Part shown: positions 61,474 through 64,000 of the stretch, in pieces
Position numbering within the stretch: the first letter of the stretch is position 1
Layout: every line of letters begins with the position of its first letter
Source of the DNA: Novosphingobium resinovorum
GTDB lineage: Bacteria > Pseudomonadota > Alphaproteobacteria > Sphingomonadales > Sphingomonadaceae
NCBI RefSeq assembly: GCF_027922145.1
Contig: NZ_BSFC01000007.1
Coordinates: forward strand, 11,292-75,291
Direction of reading: 5' to 3'
Length of the DNA stretch: 64,000 nucleotides
Notes under the pieces: generated by a model
What the model saw: only the letters and a program-made list of their open reading frames with translations
What the model was told of the DNA's origin: nothing
Databases searched by the model: none
Program-made: the position numbers and the translations under genes

Positions 61474-63522
61474 ATGAATTTGATGACAACCGTTGCGCTG
61501 GTGCGCATCGCGACAGGGATCGCGACTGGCAGCGCAATGGTACTGGCGACGGTGCCAGCGCAAGCCAAAGAGGTCCCCGCCGACATCGCACCCGGCGGCT
61601 CCAGTGAGATCGTGGTGTTCGGACGCGGCGAGGCCAAGATCGGCACCGCTCATGCCGCCAGCGAAGGTAGCGTCGGCGGATCCGACCTGCTGGTCCGTCC
61701 GCTGCTGCGGGTCGCCGAACTGCTCGAGGCGGTGCCCGGCATGGTGGCGGCGCAGCATTCGGGCAGCGGCAAGGCTAACCAGTACTTCCTGCGCGGCTTC
61801 AACCTTGATCACGGCACCGACTTCACGACCTACATCGACGGCGTGCAGATGAACCTGCGTAGCCATGGTCACGGTCAGGGTTATCTCGATCTCAACGGTC
61901 TGATCCCCGAGGTCGTCGCCCGAGAGGATTTTCGCAAGGGACCGTACCGCGCCGATGGCGGCGACTTCGCACTGGCGGGCGCGGCCTCCATGACCACTAT
62001 CGATGGGTTCGACCGCCCGTGGATCTCGGTCGAAGGGGGATCCTACATGTCGGGGCGCCTGGCCGCCGGTGGAACCGTCAAGGATGTGGCGGGTGGCAGC
62101 CTGACGCTGGTGGGGCAGGCGAAGCGCTATGACGGGCCCTGGCAGGAGGCAGAACACCTTCGGCATTACTCCGGCTTCGCGAAGTACACCGCGCCCACCG
62201 GCGGAGGCACCCTCGAAGCTTCGCTCCATGCCTACCACGCCACCTGGCGGCCGACCGAGCAGATCCCGGAGCGGATCATCGGCAGCGCGCTGTGTCCTGA
62301 CGAGTTCTGCTCGCCCGATCCTTCGGCGCGCGGCCGCACCACACGCTGGGTTGGCAACATCGCGATGCGGCAGCCGAGCTGGAACGCGAATGTCTATGCC
62401 CAGTACTACAACTGGAACATGTATTCGAACCCGACGTACGCCGATCCCGATGGCACCAGTGCGCAGATCGACCAGTTCGACAAGCGCTGGATCGTGGGCC
62501 TCACCGCGCGCAAGCAGTGGGATGTGGACTCGACGCTGCAATTGAGCGTGGGAACCGAAAACCGCTACGATCACATCGGCAATGTCGGGGTAAATCGCGC
62601 AGACACCCGCGCCTTCCTGTCCTCACTGGGACGATACCACGTCGAGGAACTGTCCGGCGCGCTCTACGGTGAAGCGACCTGGAAGCCGGCGCGTGGCCTC
62701 AGGCTGACCGGCGGCATGCGGGCAGATTACTACCGCTACACGGTTCGCGCGCGAGATGCCGTGGCGGCCGATCTGGGAACCGGCAGTGGGCATGATTCCA
62801 TCATATCACCCAAGGTATCTGCAGCCTACGAGATCGTCCCTCAGTTCGAGGTCTACGCCAACTGGGGACGCGGTTTCCACTCCAACGACGTGCGCGGCGC
62901 GATAAACGTGGAATCCCCCGTGCCCGTGCTCGTGCGCGGCACCGGCAAGGAATTGGGCGGGCGCCTGCAACTGGGCACCGTCTCGCTGACGGCCACGTAC
63001 TGGTGGCTCGACGTGGGCAGCGAACTGCGCTTCGTCGGCGATTCCAACGCGGTGGAGCCGACTGGCGCCAGCAAGCGTCATGGCTACGAGGTAGTCGGGT
63101 TCTGGCGGCCGCTGCCGTGGCTGGCACTCGACGGCAGCTATGTCGCCAGTCACTCGCGCTACGACAATGGCGATCGCATTCCCAACGCGGTCGAGAACGC
63201 GGTCTCTGCCGGCGCGGCGATCGTGCTCGACTCATGGGAGGCGAGCGTGCGCGTCCGACATCTGGGGCCCTACCCGCTGATCGAGGACAATTCGGTGCGC
63301 GACAAGGGCAGCACGATCGTCAACGCCCGCGCCGCATGGAAGGGCCGCAAGATCGAGATCTACGGTGAGGTGCTGAATATCTTCGACAGCCACGACAAGG
63401 ACATCGCGTACTACTACGAATCCTACATCCCGGCGTTCGACACCCATGGCCCGGTGGAGGGGCGTCTCAGCCGCGTGATCGAGCCGCGCACGTTCAAGAT
63501 CGGCGCACGCTTCACATTCTGA
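61474..63522 (+). CDS. TonB-dependent receptor controlled by the cobalamin riboswitch
   Basis: 682 residues. Signal peptide (about 1-31, ending PAQAK), short region SSEIVVFGRGEAKIG (TonB-box-like), plug with LLEAVPGMVAAQHSGSGKAN and YFLRGFNLDHGTDF, then the motif MNLRSHGHGQGYLDLNGLIPE, and a barrel ending KIGARFTF. The His-rich HGHG motif could contact a metal. Riboswitch control suggests uptake of cobalamin, cobinamide or cobalt. It is not a clear BtuB by sequence. ATG at 61474 has GGGGGG at 7 bases; ATG at 61468 is too close to it. Confidence 0.92.
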   Translation: MNLMTTVALVRIATGIATGSAMVLATVPAQAKEVPADIAPGGSSEIVVFGRGEAKIGTAHAASEGSVGGSDLLVRPLLRVAELLEAVPGMVAAQHSGSGKANQYFLRGFNLDHGTDFTTYIDGVQMNLRSHGHGQGYLDLNGLIPEVVAREDFRKGPYRADGGDFALAGAASMTTIDGFDRPWISVEGGSYMSGRLAAGGTVKDVAGGSLTLVGQAKRYDGPWQEAEHLRHYSGFAKYTAPTGGGTLEASLHAYHATWRPTEQIPERIIGSALCPDEFCSPDPSARGRTTRWVGNIAMRQPSWNANVYAQYYNWNMYSNPTYADPDGTSAQIDQFDKRWIVGLTARKQWDVDSTLQLSVGTENRYDHIGNVGVNRADTRAFLSSLGRYHVEELSGALYGEATWKPARGLRLTGGMRADYYRYTVRARDAVAADLGTGSGHDSIISPKVSAAYEIVPQFEVYANWGRGFHSNDVRGAINVESPVPVLVRGTGKELGGRLQLGTVSLTATYWWLDVGSELRFVGDSNAVEPTGASKRHGYEVVGFWRPLPWLALDGSYVASHSRYDNGDRIPNAVENAVSAGAAIVLDSWEASVRVRHLGPYPLIEDNSVRDKGSTIVNARAAWKGRKIEIYGEVLNIFDSHDKDIAYYYESYIPAFDTHGPVEGRLSRVIEPRTFKIGARFTF

Positions 63523-63527
63523 TCAAA

Positions 63528-63564
63528 CGCCCTGCCCTGCCCCGCCGTTCGGCAGGGCAGGGCG
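63528..63564 (+). terminator. GC-rich hairpin after the receptor
   Basis: CGCCCTGCCCTGCC pairs with GGCAGGGCAGGGCG around a 9-base loop, starting 6 bases after the receptor stop. There is no T-run, so termination efficiency is uncertain. Confidence 0.7.
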
Positions 63565-63744
63565 TGGTCGTGCTGCGATTCTACTCAATGCGAAGATCCG
63601 TTCCGACCCTGGTTGGTCGCTCAATCGCCGATTTCCATTCCCCAGGTGCAGCCCGTCTGCTTTGTCGGTCACGAAGTAGGAATGGCACTATCTTGTCCGA
63701 CTAAGTTTACATCTGCGGTGTGCGCGTCCACGATTTGCGTCCGC

Positions 63745-64000
63745 TTAGTCGCCGTTGGCATCGACCATAAATACAATAGGTTTGCCTCGCGACGTCGGAT
63801 CCCATCCTGCCGACAATGCTGCTCGCACGCCGCGTGAAGCAATCGTGTCGTTGATATGCAATCGCCCTTTCGGCAATCCTTTCAACAGGCGCTTTGGCGC
63901 CGGAAATTCCAGCACTGCTTCACGTGGCATGTCGTGCTGACGCAGGGACACCGTCATGCCCTTCCAGCCATCGGAAGAAGATAATTGAGGGTCGGTGAGG
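63745..64000 (-). CDS. Hypothetical protein, 5' end beyond the window
   Basis: The minus-strand frame is open from 63745 through the window end at 64000, giving at least 84 residues. The C-terminal part reads SSSDGWKGMTVSLRQHDMPR, later EFPAPKRLLKGLPKG and GKPIVFMVDANGD. An internal ATG at 63957 could be mistaken for the start, but protein-like sequence continues before it. I do not recognise the family. It is convergent with the riboswitch-controlled receptor. Confidence 0.55.
   Translation of the reverse strand, partial: LTDPQLSSSDGWKGMTVSLRQHDMPREAVLEFPAPKRLLKGLPKGRLHINDTIASRGVRAALSAGWDPTSRGKPIVFMVDANGD

Overview
The window looks like chromosomal DNA of a GC-rich alphaproteobacterium of the Sphingomonadaceae (Novosphingobium/Sphingobium type). 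The evidence is four TonB-dependent receptors (one with the TonB/Xanthomonas-Caulobacter style plug), LacI- and LysR-controlled sugar-acid genes, a sphingomonad-style exopolysaccharide locus, and copies of an intergenic palindrome built on TCATTGCGAGCG. This is inference from gene content; no rRNA or tRNA gene is present to fix the genus.

Region 1 (about 1-14.7 kb) is a carbohydrate and sugar-acid utilisation locus: a LacI regulator, an FAH-type hydratase, two ACS-type MFS transporters, a secreted esterase, 5-dehydro-4-deoxyglucarate dehydratase, a LysR regulator, a Tat-exported protein of unknown family, a large TonB receptor and a GH43-like enzyme. Three copies of a TGACACCGGT palindrome upstream of lacI, the hydratase operon and the receptor suggest one LacI regulon.

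Region 2 (about 14.7-31.1 kb) holds rmlA and rmlC (dTDP-rhamnose precursors), an atypical response regulator without phosphorylation residues, a single-domain LuxR-type regulator, and a compact leftward hybrid NRPS-PKS operon. The NRPS reads formyltransferase, half condensation domain, adenylation domain split by a luciferase-like monooxygenase, carrier protein. The PKS reads KS-AT-KR-DH-ACP-TE. A GT2 glycosyltransferase and an Sfp-type phosphopantetheinyl transferase follow, so the operon looks nearly self-sufficient. This is the most unusual system in the window. The PKS gene also carries an in-frame copy of the intergenic palindrome.

Region 3 (about 31.2-48.6 kb) is an exopolysaccharide/surface-glycan locus: five glycosyltransferases (two GT2, two GT4, one WecG/TagA), Wza-like exporter, outer-membrane barrel, Wzz/GumC-type co-polymerase, tyrosine-kinase-like ATPase, a phytanoyl-CoA-dioxygenase-like protein, SleB-type hydrolase, a membrane acyltransferase with a periplasmic SGNH-like part, a GMC oxidoreductase and an SDR. 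No Wzx flippase or Wzy polymerase is visible here.

Region 4 (about 48.6-64 kb) is a metal and nutrient region: arsR-arsC-aqpS-like-arsH with twin ArsR palindromes (the channel seems to have an internal deletion); a MerR regulator whose operator occurs both before a CDF-type transporter and before a TonB receptor; an ECF sigma / FecR / transducing TonB receptor / phosphatase set; and a cobalamin riboswitch in front of a fourth TonB receptor. A gene truncated by the window edge closes the sequence.
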